Notes: generated by a model from the sequence alone, not told the origin. A DNA stretch of 43,724 nt from Brevinematales bacterium (GCA_020052515.1 JAGVOW010000002.1:1-43724); one strand, 5' to 3'; numbered from the stretch's first letter, positions 8,614-17,842 are shown. Program-made: numbers and translations.

Positions 8614-8651
8614 AACTCCCCTCCTTAATAAGGAGGGGCTAGGGGGTGGTT
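8614..8651. repeat. Interspersed palindromic repeat, C-rich/G-rich family (copy 2), possibly acting as uvrA terminator
   Basis: cccctcctta-t-taaggagggg perfect 10-bp arms (8618-8638) plus the ctagggggtggtt extension, seven bases downstream of the uvrA stop. Confidence 0.8.
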
Positions 8652-8657
8652 GGGTAA

Positions 8658-11507
8658 TCAGCACCTCTGCATCGACTCCAGGTACTTGTGCAAATACTCC
8701 GCCGTATAAGACTTCTTATCCCTTAAAAGCCCTTCCGGCGTACCTTCAAAAAGGACTTTTCCGCCTTTGTCGCCGCCTTCCGGCCCCAGGTCAATAATCC
8801 AATCCGCCACCTTGATCATGTCCATATTATGCTCAATAACAATGACAGAATTGCCCTTCTCTACCAATGTCTGCAGCACATGGATGAGTTTCTTCACGTC
8901 GTCAAAATGAAGTCCTACCGTCGGCTCATCCAGAATATAAAGAGTATTGCCTGTGCCGATTTTGGAAAGCTCTTTTGCCAGCTTGATCCTTTGAGCCTCG
9001 CCGCCGGAAAGAGTCGTAGCGGATTGGCCTAAATGGATATAGCCCAGGCCCACATTCTGCAGGACTTCCATCTTTCTTCTGATCATCGGAATTTTTTCGA
9101 AGAATTCCAGGGCTTCATCCACAGTGAGCTCCAGTATATCCGCAATAGATTTTCCTTTAAACTGAACTTCCAGCGTTTCGCGGTTGTAGCGCTTACCTTT
9201 GCAGACATCGCATGCGAGGTAAACGTCGGGCAGAAAGTGCATTTCGACTTTGATCACGCCGTCACCTTCGCAGGCTTCGCAGCGTCCGCCCTTTACATTG
9301 AAGGAAAACCGGCCGGCTTTGTAGCCTCGGGCTTTGGCTTCCGGCAGATTGGTAAAAAGATCGCGGACCTCCGTAAAGACGCCCGTGTAAGTCGCCGGGT
9401 TGCTTCTCGGGGTACGCCCGATGGGACTCTGGTCAATATCAATAATTTTATCAATATTTTCAATGCCTTTGATCGCTTTATGCTTTCCCGGTTCGGTCCT
9501 GGAATGGTAGATCGCTTTGCTGACAGCGTTGTAGAGAATATCATTTACCAGTGTGGACTTGCCGCTTCCGCTCACGCCTGTCACAGCGGTAAATTTACCC
9601 AGCGGAAATTTTACGGTAATATTCTTGAGATTGTGCTCTGATGCGCCTGATACTTCTATGAATTTTCCATTGCCTTCTTTTCTTTCAGCGGGAATATCAA
9701 CGCAAAGCAAACCGGACAAATATTTCCCGGTAAGAGAATTTTTATTCTTTTTTATTTCTTCAAAAGTCCCTTCCGCGACTACAGTACCGCCATAAATTCC
9801 GGCTCCCGGCCCAATATCAACAATCCAATCCGCACGGGCAATGGTTTCCTCATCATGTTCGACGACAATAACTGTATTGCCGGAATCCCGCAGTTTTTCC
9901 AGCGTACGGATCAGCTTGTCCGTATCCCGGGAATGAAGCCCGATAGTGGGTTCATCCAGGACATACAAAACGCCCATGAGCCCGGAGCCAATCTGTGTAG
10001 CCAATCGGATGCGCTGAAACTCCCCGCCGGAGATGGTGCTGACCTTGCGGTTCAGAGTCAGGTAATCCAGGCCCACATCCAGAATAAATTTCAGGCGCTT
10101 ATTAATTTCATTGAGGACTCTTTCGGCGATCATTTTTTCACTTTCAGAAAGCTTTGGCGGCAAAGACTCAAAAAACTGAAAGCTCTCATGCACATTCATC
10201 CGGGTGACTTCCATAATGCTTTTGCCGTCCACCTTTACAGCAAGGCTTTCCTGCTTGAGCCGCTCTCCATGGCAAAGCGGGCAGTCGATGGACTTCATAT
10301 ATTGTTCCAGCCACTCCCGCATGCCGGGGGACTGTGTTTCAAAATAGCGCCTTTTCAGATTGGGAATCACGCCCTCGTAAGAAGCGCTCGTCTCAAAATT
10401 GAACCGCTCACTCTGGTAATGGATATCAATTTTTTCAGAGTCGCCATACATAATAATCTTCCGTATCTCTTTTGGCAGATCACGGTAAGGCGTATCTAAA
10501 GAGAATTTGTGCTTTTTGGAAAGCGCCTTCAGAAAAGACCCCCAATGCGCCTGGCTGGGCGGATGGCTTTTCAGCGCTCCTGAATGAATACTTAATTCAA
10601 AATCAACCAGCAATTCCTCGTCGAATTCCAGTTTTTCGCCTAATCCGCTGCACTCAGGACAGGCCCCGTAAGGCGCGTTGAAGGAAAACATTCTCGGTTC
10701 AATTTCCTCAAAGCTGACATTGTGCTCCGCGCAGTAGTATTTCTGCGAAAAGATTTTTTCTTCATTTGTATCCGGCCAATAAATTGAAAGGAGGCTATTG
10801 CCGTAATGAAAGGCTGTTTCTACTGAGCCGGCAATACGGCTCTTCTCTTTTTGATCCATGACCAGCCGGTCTACAACAATATCAATGTTATGCTTGATAT
10901 TCTTTTCCAATTTTATCTCTTCGCTTAATTCTTTCATTTCGCCGTCAATACGCACCCGGCCCAGGCCTTCCTTTCTCAGATTCTCCAGAACATCCGCATG
11001 AGTGCCTTTTTTGCCGCGAACCGCGGGGGCCATTACCATAAATTTTGTCTTCGGCGGCATCGTCATAAGAGAATCCACAATCTCATCCACCGTTGTAGAC
11101 ACAAGCTTTTTGCCGCAGACAGGGCAGGTCGGTGTGCCGATAGTCCCCCACAGAAGCCGGAAGTAGTCATAAATCTCCGTCACTGTTCCCACAATCGAAC
11201 GGGGGTTGCCGTGCACGCCCTGCTGTTGAATGGAAATGGCCGGTGAAAGCCCTTCAATAAATTCCACATTGGGCTTCTGCATATTCCCGAGAAATTGGCG
11301 CGCGTAGGTGGAAAGCGATTCCAGGTAGCGCCTCTCCCCTTCCGCGTAAATCGTGTCAAAAGCCAGCGATGACTTTCCGCTTCCAGAAACCCCGGTAAAA
11401 ACCACCAGTTTATTGCGAGGGATCTCTACATTGACATTCTTGAGATTGTGCTCTTTCGCGCCCTTGATGATTATCTTTTCGTGCATAAACTCCGTTTTCC
11501 TCTTCAA
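8658..11507 (-). CDS. uvrA: Excinuclease ABC subunit A
   Basis: [57 protein letters not shown], two Walker A motifs, [16 protein letters not shown], zinc-binding CxxC motifs. Likely start is ATG 11486 (MHEKIIIKG), not the upstream TTG. Confidence 0.98.
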   Translation of the reverse strand: MKRKTEFMHEKIIIKGAKEHNLKNVNVEIPRNKLVVFTGVSGSGKSSLAFDTIYAEGERRYLESLSTYARQFLGNMQKPNVEFIEGLSPAISIQQQGVHGNPRSIVGTVTEIYDYFRLLWGTIGTPTCPVCGKKLVSTTVDEIVDSLMTMPPKTKFMVMAPAVRGKKGTHADVLENLRKEGLGRVRIDGEMKELSEEIKLEKNIKHNIDIVVDRLVMDQKEKSRIAGSVETAFHYGNSLLSIYWPDTNEEKIFSQKYYCAEHNVSFEEIEPRMFSFNAPYGACPECSGLGEKLEFDEELLVDFELSIHSGALKSHPPSQAHWGSFLKALSKKHKFSLDTPYRDLPKEIRKIIMYGDSEKIDIHYQSERFNFETSASYEGVIPNLKRRYFETQSPGMREWLEQYMKSIDCPLCHGERLKQESLAVKVDGKSIMEVTRMNVHESFQFFESLPPKLSESEKMIAERVLNEINKRLKFILDVGLDYLTLNRKVSTISGGEFQRIRLATQIGSGLMGVLYVLDEPTIGLHSRDTDKLIRTLEKLRDSGNTVIVVEHDEETIARADWIVDIGPGAGIYGGTVVAEGTFEEIKKNKNSLTGKYLSGLLCVDIPAERKEGNGKFIEVSGASEHNLKNITVKFPLGKFTAVTGVSGSGKSTLVNDILYNAVSKAIYHSRTEPGKHKAIKGIENIDKIIDIDQSPIGRTPRSNPATYTGVFTEVRDLFTNLPEAKARGYKAGRFSFNVKGGRCEACEGDGVIKVEMHFLPDVYLACDVCKGKRYNRETLEVQFKGKSIADILELTVDEALEFFEKIPMIRRKMEVLQNVGLGYIHLGQSATTLSGGEAQRIKLAKELSKIGTGNTLYILDEPTVGLHFDDVKKLIHVLQTLVEKGNSVIVIEHNMDMIKVADWIIDLGPEGGDKGGKVLFEGTPEGLLRDKKSYTAEYLHKYLESMQRC

Positions 11508-11510
11508 ATA

Positions 11511-11906
11511 TTATTCTTTTATAAAACCTTTTTCTTTGGAGGCCATTAAGATTCCTATTGTGCCCGTCACTTTTATTTTTAATGGTTGAGCGTATTTTCT
11601 AGCCAGGTAATCGTCTATGATACATAAGTCCGCTTGAAGTTCCCGATAAAGAATCATTACTTCGACTTCCCCCTTATGAAGGGCTGTTGAAAAAAGATTT
11701 TCGGCTTCAATGTTTTTTACATTTTTTACTTCAATATATTTCTCTCCATCGATCGCTGAGGAAATAATATTAGAATGTTCTTTAAAATAAATTTCATCAT
11801 AGACAGCTTTTGGAATAATGACTTTTTGATATAACTTTTCCAGTAAATGAAGCTGATTAACAGAAGCTAAGGAAATAATCGGGCTGGAATCAACAATTAC
11901 TTGCAT
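11511..11906 (-). CDS. DUF3368-type PIN-like toxin
   Basis: [39 protein letters not shown]...[28 protein letters not shown]...[15 protein letters not shown]. Confidence 0.85.
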   Translation of the reverse strand: MQVIVDSSPIISLASVNQLHLLEKLYQKVIIPKAVYDEIYFKEHSNIISSAIDGEKYIEVKNVKNIEAENLFSTALHKGEVEVMILYRELQADLCIIDDYLARKYAQPLKIKVTGTIGILMASKEKGFIKE

Positions 11907-12095
11907 TCGAAAAATCTTTTCTTAATTCTTCTTCTGTGGATTCCGCCAAAGCGGCGCATTGCCCCAATGAAAGCTTCTTTTCCTTATAATAAGTTAAAGC
12001 GGCAATTCTTTTTAGCTCTCTTTAAAATCATCTTCTGTTTCACGCAAAGAGAGAAGAATCTCTTCGGGAAATGTCAGGCTCACCACAGCATCCAT
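11890..12095 (-). pseudogene. UPF0175-type antitoxin split by a single-base frameshift
   Basis: Minus strand frame A (12012-12095): MDAVVSLTFPEEILLSLRETEDDFKES*. Frame B (11890-12015): [41 protein letters not shown]. Together they reconstitute a UPF0175-like protein. Confidence 0.75.
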
Positions 12096-12130
12096 GTTTT
12101 TTACCTCGTAAATGAAATCTCTTTTTAAAA

Positions 12131-12159
12131 AATATATCATTTATTTACCCCTGTGTCAA
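12131..12159 (-). promoter_or_regulatory. Sigma70-type promoter upstream of the UPF0175/DUF3368 pair
   Basis: Minus strand TTGACA-N17-TATATT, about 35 bp upstream of the UPF0175 ATG. Confidence 0.7.
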
Positions 12160-12174
12160 ATTTCTTAACCCCCT

Positions 12175-12678
12175 TTATTTGTTTAAAACTTTCATGGCCC
12201 TTTCAACAATTTTATTTTTCGCCTCTTCCAGTACTTTTTTATCACTACTGACAGAGGCTGAAGTAACCGCGTCAATTTTTTTCTTGTCCAGCGAAAAACC
12301 ATAAGGAAGGTTAAACATCGAGTAAGTAGAAAAGTAAATAATATTGCTGGAATATTTATTCTTGATAATGTATTCCGTTGTTTTCGGCAAGGGACCAAAC
12401 GCCTGCACAGCCGACAATAAAATAACAGCGTTATAGTCAGAGGCTTTATAATTTGAGCCATTGGAAACCGTATCCACCGTAACGTTCATTCCTTTAGCCT
12501 TGAAATCTTGAATGAGAACAGCCGTAAGATTTTTCTTAAACGCCGTTTCATAGGTAAGAATACAGATATTTGTTTTTGAATTCGCGGTCCTAAAAACTTC
12601 AGCGAACAATGTGACGGACAATAAGACAAAAACAGAAGCTAAGGCAAAAAACGCAAAAGCTCTTTTTGAAATCTTCAT
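12175..12678 (-). CDS. Secreted hypothetical protein, possibly flavodoxin-like fold
   Basis: 167 aa with an N-terminal signal-like segment (MKISKRAFAFFALASVFVLLSVTLFAEV) and an alternating beta/alpha-looking body (NICILTYETAFKKNL...YNAVILLSAVQAFGPLP). Confidence 0.6.
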   Translation of the reverse strand: MKISKRAFAFFALASVFVLLSVTLFAEVFRTANSKTNICILTYETAFKKNLTAVLIQDFKAKGMNVTVDTVSNGSNYKASDYNAVILLSAVQAFGPLPKTTEYIIKNKYSSNIIYFSTYSMFNLPYGFSLDKKKIDAVTSASVSSDKKVLEEAKNKIVERAMKVLNK

Positions 12679-12725
12679 TTTCCCCCCTTGATTTTCATTT
12701 CAATGTTTTTTCTCTTCTCCGCGCT

Positions 12726-12757
12726 TGATAGGCGCGGTTAATTAACCGCGCCTATCA
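12726..12757. repeat. 32-bp perfect palindrome, family TAGGCGCGGTTAATTAACCGCGCCTA (copy 1)
   Basis: tgataggcgcggttaa|ttaaccgcgcctatca; shares GCGCTTGATAGGCGCGGTTAATTAACCGCGCCTAT with 13673-13707. Confidence 0.9.
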
Positions 12758-12781
12758 GCTAATAGCTATTAGCAGCCATTT

Positions 12782-12994
12782 TTACATCTTCAGAAGTTCC
12801 AGCGCCTTGTAAATGACAAGCAGAGGCCATATCAGCGCCTTAAGAAGGCCAAGCACGCCGCCCCAGAATGAGGTTGAATGCTGGATAAAATAAATCGCCG
12901 CGCCCACGATGGTCATAAAATAAACTCCGCCCATAAACCCATTGTTATTCATGTTTTTCCCCCTTTTTGTACATAAGTCATTGTTTTCAGACAT
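12782..12994 (-). CDS. Small hydrophobic (membrane) protein
   Basis: ...MNNNGFMGGVYFMTIVGAAIYFIQHSTSFWGGVLGLLKALIWPLLVIYKALELLKM. The ATG at 12952 preceded by AGGGGG is a plausible alternative start. Confidence 0.65.
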   Translation of the reverse strand: MSENNDLCTKRGKNMNNNGFMGGVYFMTIVGAAIYFIQHSTSFWGGVLGLLKALIWPLLVIYKALELLKM

Positions 12995-13013
12995 ATTTTT
13001 CCTCCTGTTGAAG

Positions 13014-13184
13014 TTAGATGTTTTTTTTGATTTTATTTTTGTATCTATTTTTTAATTCGCGAGTATTACTATCCAGATAATAATCGTATTCTTGTGAATT
13101 CATTTTTTTAGTTTCCTGGTAAATTCTGTCTTTAATCTCCCAGATTTCTTTTAACGATTTAGAAACAAAACTTTTAGTCTTCAT
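13014..13184 (-). CDS. Small 56-aa ORF, candidate antitoxin of the adjacent PIN toxin (not in the supplied ORF track)
   Basis: MKTKSFVSKSLKEIWEIKDRIYQETKKMNSQEYDYYLDSNTRELKNRYKNKIKKNI*. Its ATG overlaps the last codons of the PIN ORF. Sequence type resembles small PIN-associated partners (I.dE.YeETK.M...E). Confidence 0.7.
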   Translation of the reverse strand: MKTKSFVSKSLKEIWEIKDRIYQETKKMNSQEYDYYLDSNTRELKNRYKNKIKKNI

Positions 13185-13656
13185 AAAGCGCCTCCAATGG
13201 ACTCATTAAATTTAATTTTTTCCAATACCCTTCTTTTTCATTGATTGCGTTTATAAACGCTTCTTTATGAATATTAGCAAGATGTTTAAAATTCCATGAT
13301 AACAATATATCCAATTCAAAAACAGTACAAATAGCAATATGCTTGGCGTCTTCTGTTTTTTTCTCCGGAATAACTTTTTCTTTGATATACAATTCGGAAA
13401 GGTGGAGAATCCGTTTGTCTCTTTGAACTTCGAGAATTATAAAAGGATAATCATCGATAACTTGAAGAAGTTCTTGTTTTTTAACGTCATCATTTGTTTT
13501 ATTTATTTCCAGAAGAACAATATCAGAAATATAAACTTCATAGTGAACAAAATAGTTTTCAAAGAAATCAATAGTTATTCTTTTAAAATCAGGGGCATCA
13601 TCAGCAAACAAAAAATTTATAACAGACGTATCCAGATAAATTTTTGGCTTTTTCAT
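13174..13656 (-). CDS. PIN domain toxin (VapC-like)
   Basis: MKKPKIYLDTSVINFLFADDAPDFK...SDIVLLEINK...KTEDAKHIAICTVFELDILLSWNFKHLAN matches PIN D-E-D-N motif order. Confidence 0.85.
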   Translation of the reverse strand: MKKPKIYLDTSVINFLFADDAPDFKRITIDFFENYFVHYEVYISDIVLLEINKTNDDVKKQELLQVIDDYPFIILEVQRDKRILHLSELYIKEKVIPEKKTEDAKHIAICTVFELDILLSWNFKHLANIHKEAFINAINEKEGYWKKLNLMSPLEALYED

Positions 13657-13672
13657 TTATAGGCCTCCTCCT

Positions 13673-13707
13673 GCGCTTGATAGGCGCGGTTAATTAACCG
13701 CGCCTAT
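13673..13707. repeat. Second copy of the GCGCTTGATAGGCGCGGTTAATTAACCGCGCCTAT repeat (28-bp perfect palindrome 13680-13707)
   Basis: 35 nt identical to 12721-12755. Lies between the PIN gene and the OmpA-fusion gene. Confidence 0.9.
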
Positions 13708-13715
13708 GTGAGTTC

Positions 13716-16700
13716 TTATTTCCTGATAAAAAACTCCACCCTTCTATTTCTCGAGCGGTAGTCATTCTTCTTCTCCCGGCTCATTCCCGCTGTGATCATT
13801 TTATAAGGCCGGCTTTCCCCATAACCTAAAGATGTCAGTATCTTCTGTTCAATGTCATTTTCCACAAGGTAATTGTAAACTGACTTTGCCCTTCTCTCCG
13901 ACAGTTTCTGGTTGTAATCCGCGGTCGGCCCCGGCACATCGTCCGTATGGCCGCTTACCTCAATGCGGTATTTATCGGTGATGCCGTACTTTTGCCGGTC
14001 GGACAAGATTTTACGGATAATGAAAATAACCTTATCCAGGTTCTTCTTGCCTTCCGCGGTAATATCCGCGCGGTCGGTGGCAAAGCGGATACTGCTGACC
14101 CGGATTCTCAAACCCTCAGGAGTTTTCTCCACCAATACGCCTACGGAAATATCTTTTGACAGGCTCGTTTTATTTCCCAGGGTATCATTTACCGAAAGCT
14201 GCGCGGTATAATCCTGCACCGCTTCTACCATATCTTCTTTATCATCCCCTGTGCCGTCCCATTGGATCAATTGCTTAACGGGGCCCTGGCCTGTAAATTT
14301 CTTAAAAACGCCGCCTGATTCTCCATTCTCCATTTTCTTGTAAACAGCCGCTTCCCAATCCTTAACACCAGAAAAATCCGCGATCGCCAGATTCATAAAC
14401 AAGATATCGTCTTCACCGTCCCCATCCGGGGTAAAGAGATCGGGAGAAACTGTCCACTTGACTTCCGGCGGGGTTTTATCAAAAACAATATTTGAAATCA
14501 CCGCAAAGGCGATATTCCCGCTCGCGAATTCGCAGTGCATTTCCGCGGAATAAATTCCATCTCCAGTAAAATCACCGTTTTCACTCTTGCCATCCCAGAA
14601 TATAGCCCTGTCAATTCCTTTCTCTTTCGAAAATTGCTTTACTATTTTCCCTGAAGCATCCAGTATATCCAATACAGAAAGCTGCAGGTCCGTCGTTTGC
14701 GATAGAGAAGCGCTAAAAGTAATTTTATGAGGAGAAGCATCGCCGTTGACAGAAAAAGATTTTGTGTCGCCATTCATCGCTAGCTTTTCAAAGCTTCTTA
14801 CCAATTTAAAATCAATTTTTCGAACAATTTTATTTTTCGCGATGTCCGTTGAAGTGATTTGATAGGAATAATTTCCTTCTGCCGCAGAATTTCCCTTCTC
14901 ATCTGTGCCGTCCCACGTCAATTCTTTCGGGACCGCGCCTGTACAGCGGTAAATCCGAACCGGCTTTCCAGAAGCATCGCTAATGAGCGCTTCGGTTGAA
15001 TCCGCCTTATCGTTTTCGCTCTTCTGACTGAATGTAATGGTTTCTTTATTGCCGTCACCGTTGGGTGAGAAAATAGGATTGTCAGCTTTTACTTCCAGCT
15101 TTGGGGCATTCCGCTTGATCTGGATCGTTTTCTTCGCTGAAAGGGGCTCATCCCCGTAATTGTATTTTACCTTCAGAGTATAGTTATAATTTCCGTCCGG
15201 CAAAGGCGTCCCAACATCGTCCTTTCCATCCCAGACAATCCGGTCGATCCATTTGTCCGATTTTACGCTTTTGACTACCCTGTTGTTCTGATCTATCTCA
15301 AATATAAAAGAAACAACCCCTTCTTTTGAAGTGGCCGTCGGAGTAAAGACAGCTTTCAGATTGGCCTCCTTGTTCTCAGGAGAAATGGCCAGAACATCGC
15401 TTTGAACAGCCGTTTTGTCTAAACCGGTTTTGAGAAGGATGTCTTTTACCTCTTTCCGGCTTTTATTGCCCAGATCATCCGACCCTTCTATAATATAAAC
15501 ATAATTGCCTTCCGGGAGGGGCTTCAGGTCTTTGTCCAGGCCATTCCAGACAAAATTGGCCGAAAAATCCTTTCTACTCGATTTATTGTAATAAACAATA
15601 TTGCCGGAATTGTCCATTATTTTGGTTTCCAGAATATCGCTATCATCTCCCTGCGCGCTCTGGGTAAAGGTAAGCGTACTTTGCTTTCCATTCGGTGAAA
15701 AGGCCAGAAAATCAGATTTAACAGCAATAATCGGAGGGGTAGTCCTCACACGAATAGTTTTTTTGTCCGTTTTCGGGTGGTTGCCGCTGTCAAAAAAGAG
15801 CTCCAATTCATAATTGTAATTTCCGTCCGGCAAGAGCTTATTGTTCTTGTCCTTGCCGTCCCAGGCCAGCTCTCCGGGAAGGGCCTGCGCGCCCGTTAAT
15901 TCCTTTACAATATTGCCTGCCGGATCCATAATCCGGAGGCTCCATTTTTCCAATCCCTTCGCGTCAGACACTTTCATTTTAAAAAGAGCGCTGTCCTTTA
16001 CGCCATCACTGTTCGGCGAAATACCGCCCAGATTGGCTTCCAGCTCAGCCTTTTGGTAAGCAATGACCAGATGAATATTACCGATCAGGCTCTCTGTTTT
16101 ATTGCCGGCCGCGTCAGATGCGGCTATAGAAAAAGAATAAACCCCTTCGGGAACCGCTTTTCCATTGTTGTCTTTGCCATCCCACGCGATTTTTTCCGGC
16201 GCCTTTCCCTCATAAGAATACGCCCTGACCACATTGCTCTGAACGTCTCTTACTAAAGCCTCAATCTTATCTCCAGATCCAATGTCAGCGCTCTTGACAG
16301 AAAAAGCCATCTCGTCTTTTACGCCATCTCCATTAGGAGAAAAAATCAGGGTTTGAGGAACTGCTTCTACCTTCGGCAAAACAGTATCAATGATAATTCT
16401 CCCCGCCTCTGTTTCATTGGTATTTTTGTTGTCATCCCAGGCCGTAAGAATATAAGAATATTCGCCGTCCGGCAGCCGCACACCGTTTTCGTCCTGGCCA
16501 TTCCAGGAAAGCTCAGCGGGAATCTCCACCTGCTCTTTCCTGGAGAAAATCTGTCCGATCGCCTTCTGGACCGTCAGGCTCTTGATCTGCAGTTTATCCA
16601 TACTCTTATAGGTTTTGACAATCCTTTTGTTCGAATCCAGGACTTTTACTTTCCAGCCGTCCACCAATTTATTGTCCTTTACCCGAAGGGAAAGTTTGAT

Positions 16701-17786
16701 TTCGTCCTGTGTCCCGTCAAAATTGGGTGAAAAAGCGCTGAAATCCGGTACAGCCTTCAATTCCGGTTTCTGGTCATCGTAATAGCCAAAAGCCACGCTC
16801 AAATTGATAAAATGAGCCAGTTCACTCTTGCCGTTAAAAGTCTGGTTTTGAATTCCATAAGATAAATCTATATCGGTAGCGTTTTCAAGCTTTTCATTGC
16901 CGCTTTTGATCTGAAGGGTTTCCAGCTTAAAATTAGTATTGTCAAATTTGACCTTGGCGGAAATACCGACACCGGCGAACAAGGGGCCGATTCCGGTAAT
17001 TCCAAAACTATCTGAAGAAAGCGAATAGCCCAGGCGGATTTTCAGAAAATCAAAGAGGTTGTTCTCCATCCCGACATTGAGCGCCAGATTGATAGGGTTA
17101 AACGGAAGAAAAACGTCGCCCAGAAGCTTCAGCTTGTACCCGTCCAGTTTGACAGCGTAAAAAGAAACCCCGCCGCCGATGCCCAATCCCGGAAAAGAAT
17201 CATTCGTGCCCAGAGTAATGGTTTTGCCTATATTCTTCAGGACCAATCCAAAAGATGGATCTAAAAACCCAAGTCCCTTCGCGTCGGAAGATGAAATTTT
17301 AATGATCCCCATATCGAGCCCAAGCTGCCAGTCAGAATTGGTAAAAGCGTTTGCGCTATTGATTTTAATGCCGGCGCCCCAGAAAAGGTCTTCCGTAATG
17401 GGTTTAGCAATGGAAATCCCGGCGCCCAGAAGGCTCTTTAATCCGTTTGAATCGGCCGAGGAAAGAAAAATCCCGTTTATGGAAAATACCCCGAAGTCGG
17501 AAGGATACGCAAAAGCGGGCATCAGAAGAAAGCTGTCACTCCCCAGCCCTCCCAGAGAGAGGCTCGCCGCCATTCGCTTTGCGTTGCCCAGGCTGGCCGG
17601 GTTAAATGAAGTGCCATCTATACTGCCCATTTCTGAAATGCCGGTATAACCCAATGAAAATTCTTTCACACCGCTGCCCGCATAGATATACTGCGAAGCC
17701 GGCAGTTGATTGGCCGCAAAGCCAACCACAACGGCAAATATTCCAATCACACCTAAAAACAATTTTAAAAAAGATTTCACAAACAT
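13716..17786 (-). CDS. Large outer-membrane protein: N-terminal PorV/UPF0164-like beta-barrel, eight FlgD-Ig-like repeats, C-terminal OmpA domain
   Basis: Signal peptide; barrel-like N-terminus (YIYAGSGVKEFSLGYTGISE...FNPASLGNAKRM); repeats FSPNGDGxxDE...WDGKDxNGxxLPDGxYxY; C-terminal RFATDRADITAEGKKNLDKV...VSGHTDDVPGPTADYNQKLSERRAKSVYNYL (OmpA/MotB). GTG at 17780 may be the true start given GGGAGGG spacing. Confidence 0.85.
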   Translation of the reverse strand: MFVKSFLKLFLGVIGIFAVVVGFAANQLPASQYIYAGSGVKEFSLGYTGISEMGSIDGTSFNPASLGNAKRMAASLSLGGLGSDSFLLMPAFAYPSDFGVFSINGIFLSSADSNGLKSLLGAGISIAKPITEDLFWGAGIKINSANAFTNSDWQLGLDMGIIKISSSDAKGLGFLDPSFGLVLKNIGKTITLGTNDSFPGLGIGGGVSFYAVKLDGYKLKLLGDVFLPFNPINLALNVGMENNLFDFLKIRLGYSLSSDSFGITGIGPLFAGVGISAKVKFDNTNFKLETLQIKSGNEKLENATDIDLSYGIQNQTFNGKSELAHFINLSVAFGYYDDQKPELKAVPDFSAFSPNFDGTQDEIKLSLRVKDNKLVDGWKVKVLDSNKRIVKTYKSMDKLQIKSLTVQKAIGQIFSRKEQVEIPAELSWNGQDENGVRLPDGEYSYILTAWDDNKNTNETEAGRIIIDTVLPKVEAVPQTLIFSPNGDGVKDEMAFSVKSADIGSGDKIEALVRDVQSNVVRAYSYEGKAPEKIAWDGKDNNGKAVPEGVYSFSIAASDAAGNKTESLIGNIHLVIAYQKAELEANLGGISPNSDGVKDSALFKMKVSDAKGLEKWSLRIMDPAGNIVKELTGAQALPGELAWDGKDKNNKLLPDGNYNYELELFFDSGNHPKTDKKTIRVRTTPPIIAVKSDFLAFSPNGKQSTLTFTQSAQGDDSDILETKIMDNSGNIVYYNKSSRKDFSANFVWNGLDKDLKPLPEGNYVYIIEGSDDLGNKSRKEVKDILLKTGLDKTAVQSDVLAISPENKEANLKAVFTPTATSKEGVVSFIFEIDQNNRVVKSVKSDKWIDRIVWDGKDDVGTPLPDGNYNYTLKVKYNYGDEPLSAKKTIQIKRNAPKLEVKADNPIFSPNGDGNKETITFSQKSENDKADSTEALISDASGKPVRIYRCTGAVPKELTWDGTDEKGNSAAEGNYSYQITSTDIAKNKIVRKIDFKLVRSFEKLAMNGDTKSFSVNGDASPHKITFSASLSQTTDLQLSVLDILDASGKIVKQFSKEKGIDRAIFWDGKSENGDFTGDGIYSAEMHCEFASGNIAFAVISNIVFDKTPPEVKWTVSPDLFTPDGDGEDDILFMNLAIADFSGVKDWEAAVYKKMENGESGGVFKKFTGQGPVKQLIQWDGTGDDKEDMVEAVQDYTAQLSVNDTLGNKTSLSKDISVGVLVEKTPEGLRIRVSSIRFATDRADITAEGKKNLDKVIFIIRKILSDRQKYGITDKYRIEVSGHTDDVPGPTADYNQKLSERRAKSVYNYLVENDIEQKILTSLGYGESRPYKMITAGMSREKKNDYRSRNRRVEFFIRK

Positions 17787-17813
17787 CCCTCCCCACTATA
17801 CTAAAACTAACTA

Positions 17814-17842
17814 ATCTTAATTTCTTGCCCAAAAAAAGTCAA
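17814..17842 (-). promoter_or_regulatory. Sigma70-type promoter for the OmpA-fusion gene
   Basis: Minus strand TTGACT-N17-TAAGAT, about 28 bp upstream of the first ATG. Confidence 0.6.

Noticed and set aside
9033-9641. 202-aa plus-strand ORF opposite uvrA (also 9855-10499 and others)
   Set aside because: Antisense shadow ORFs of the highly confident uvrA coding frame; no recognisable domain.
12721-13707. Possible CRISPR from repeated palindromic units
   Set aside because: Only two copies about 950 bp apart with genes between them; no regular spacers and no cas genes.
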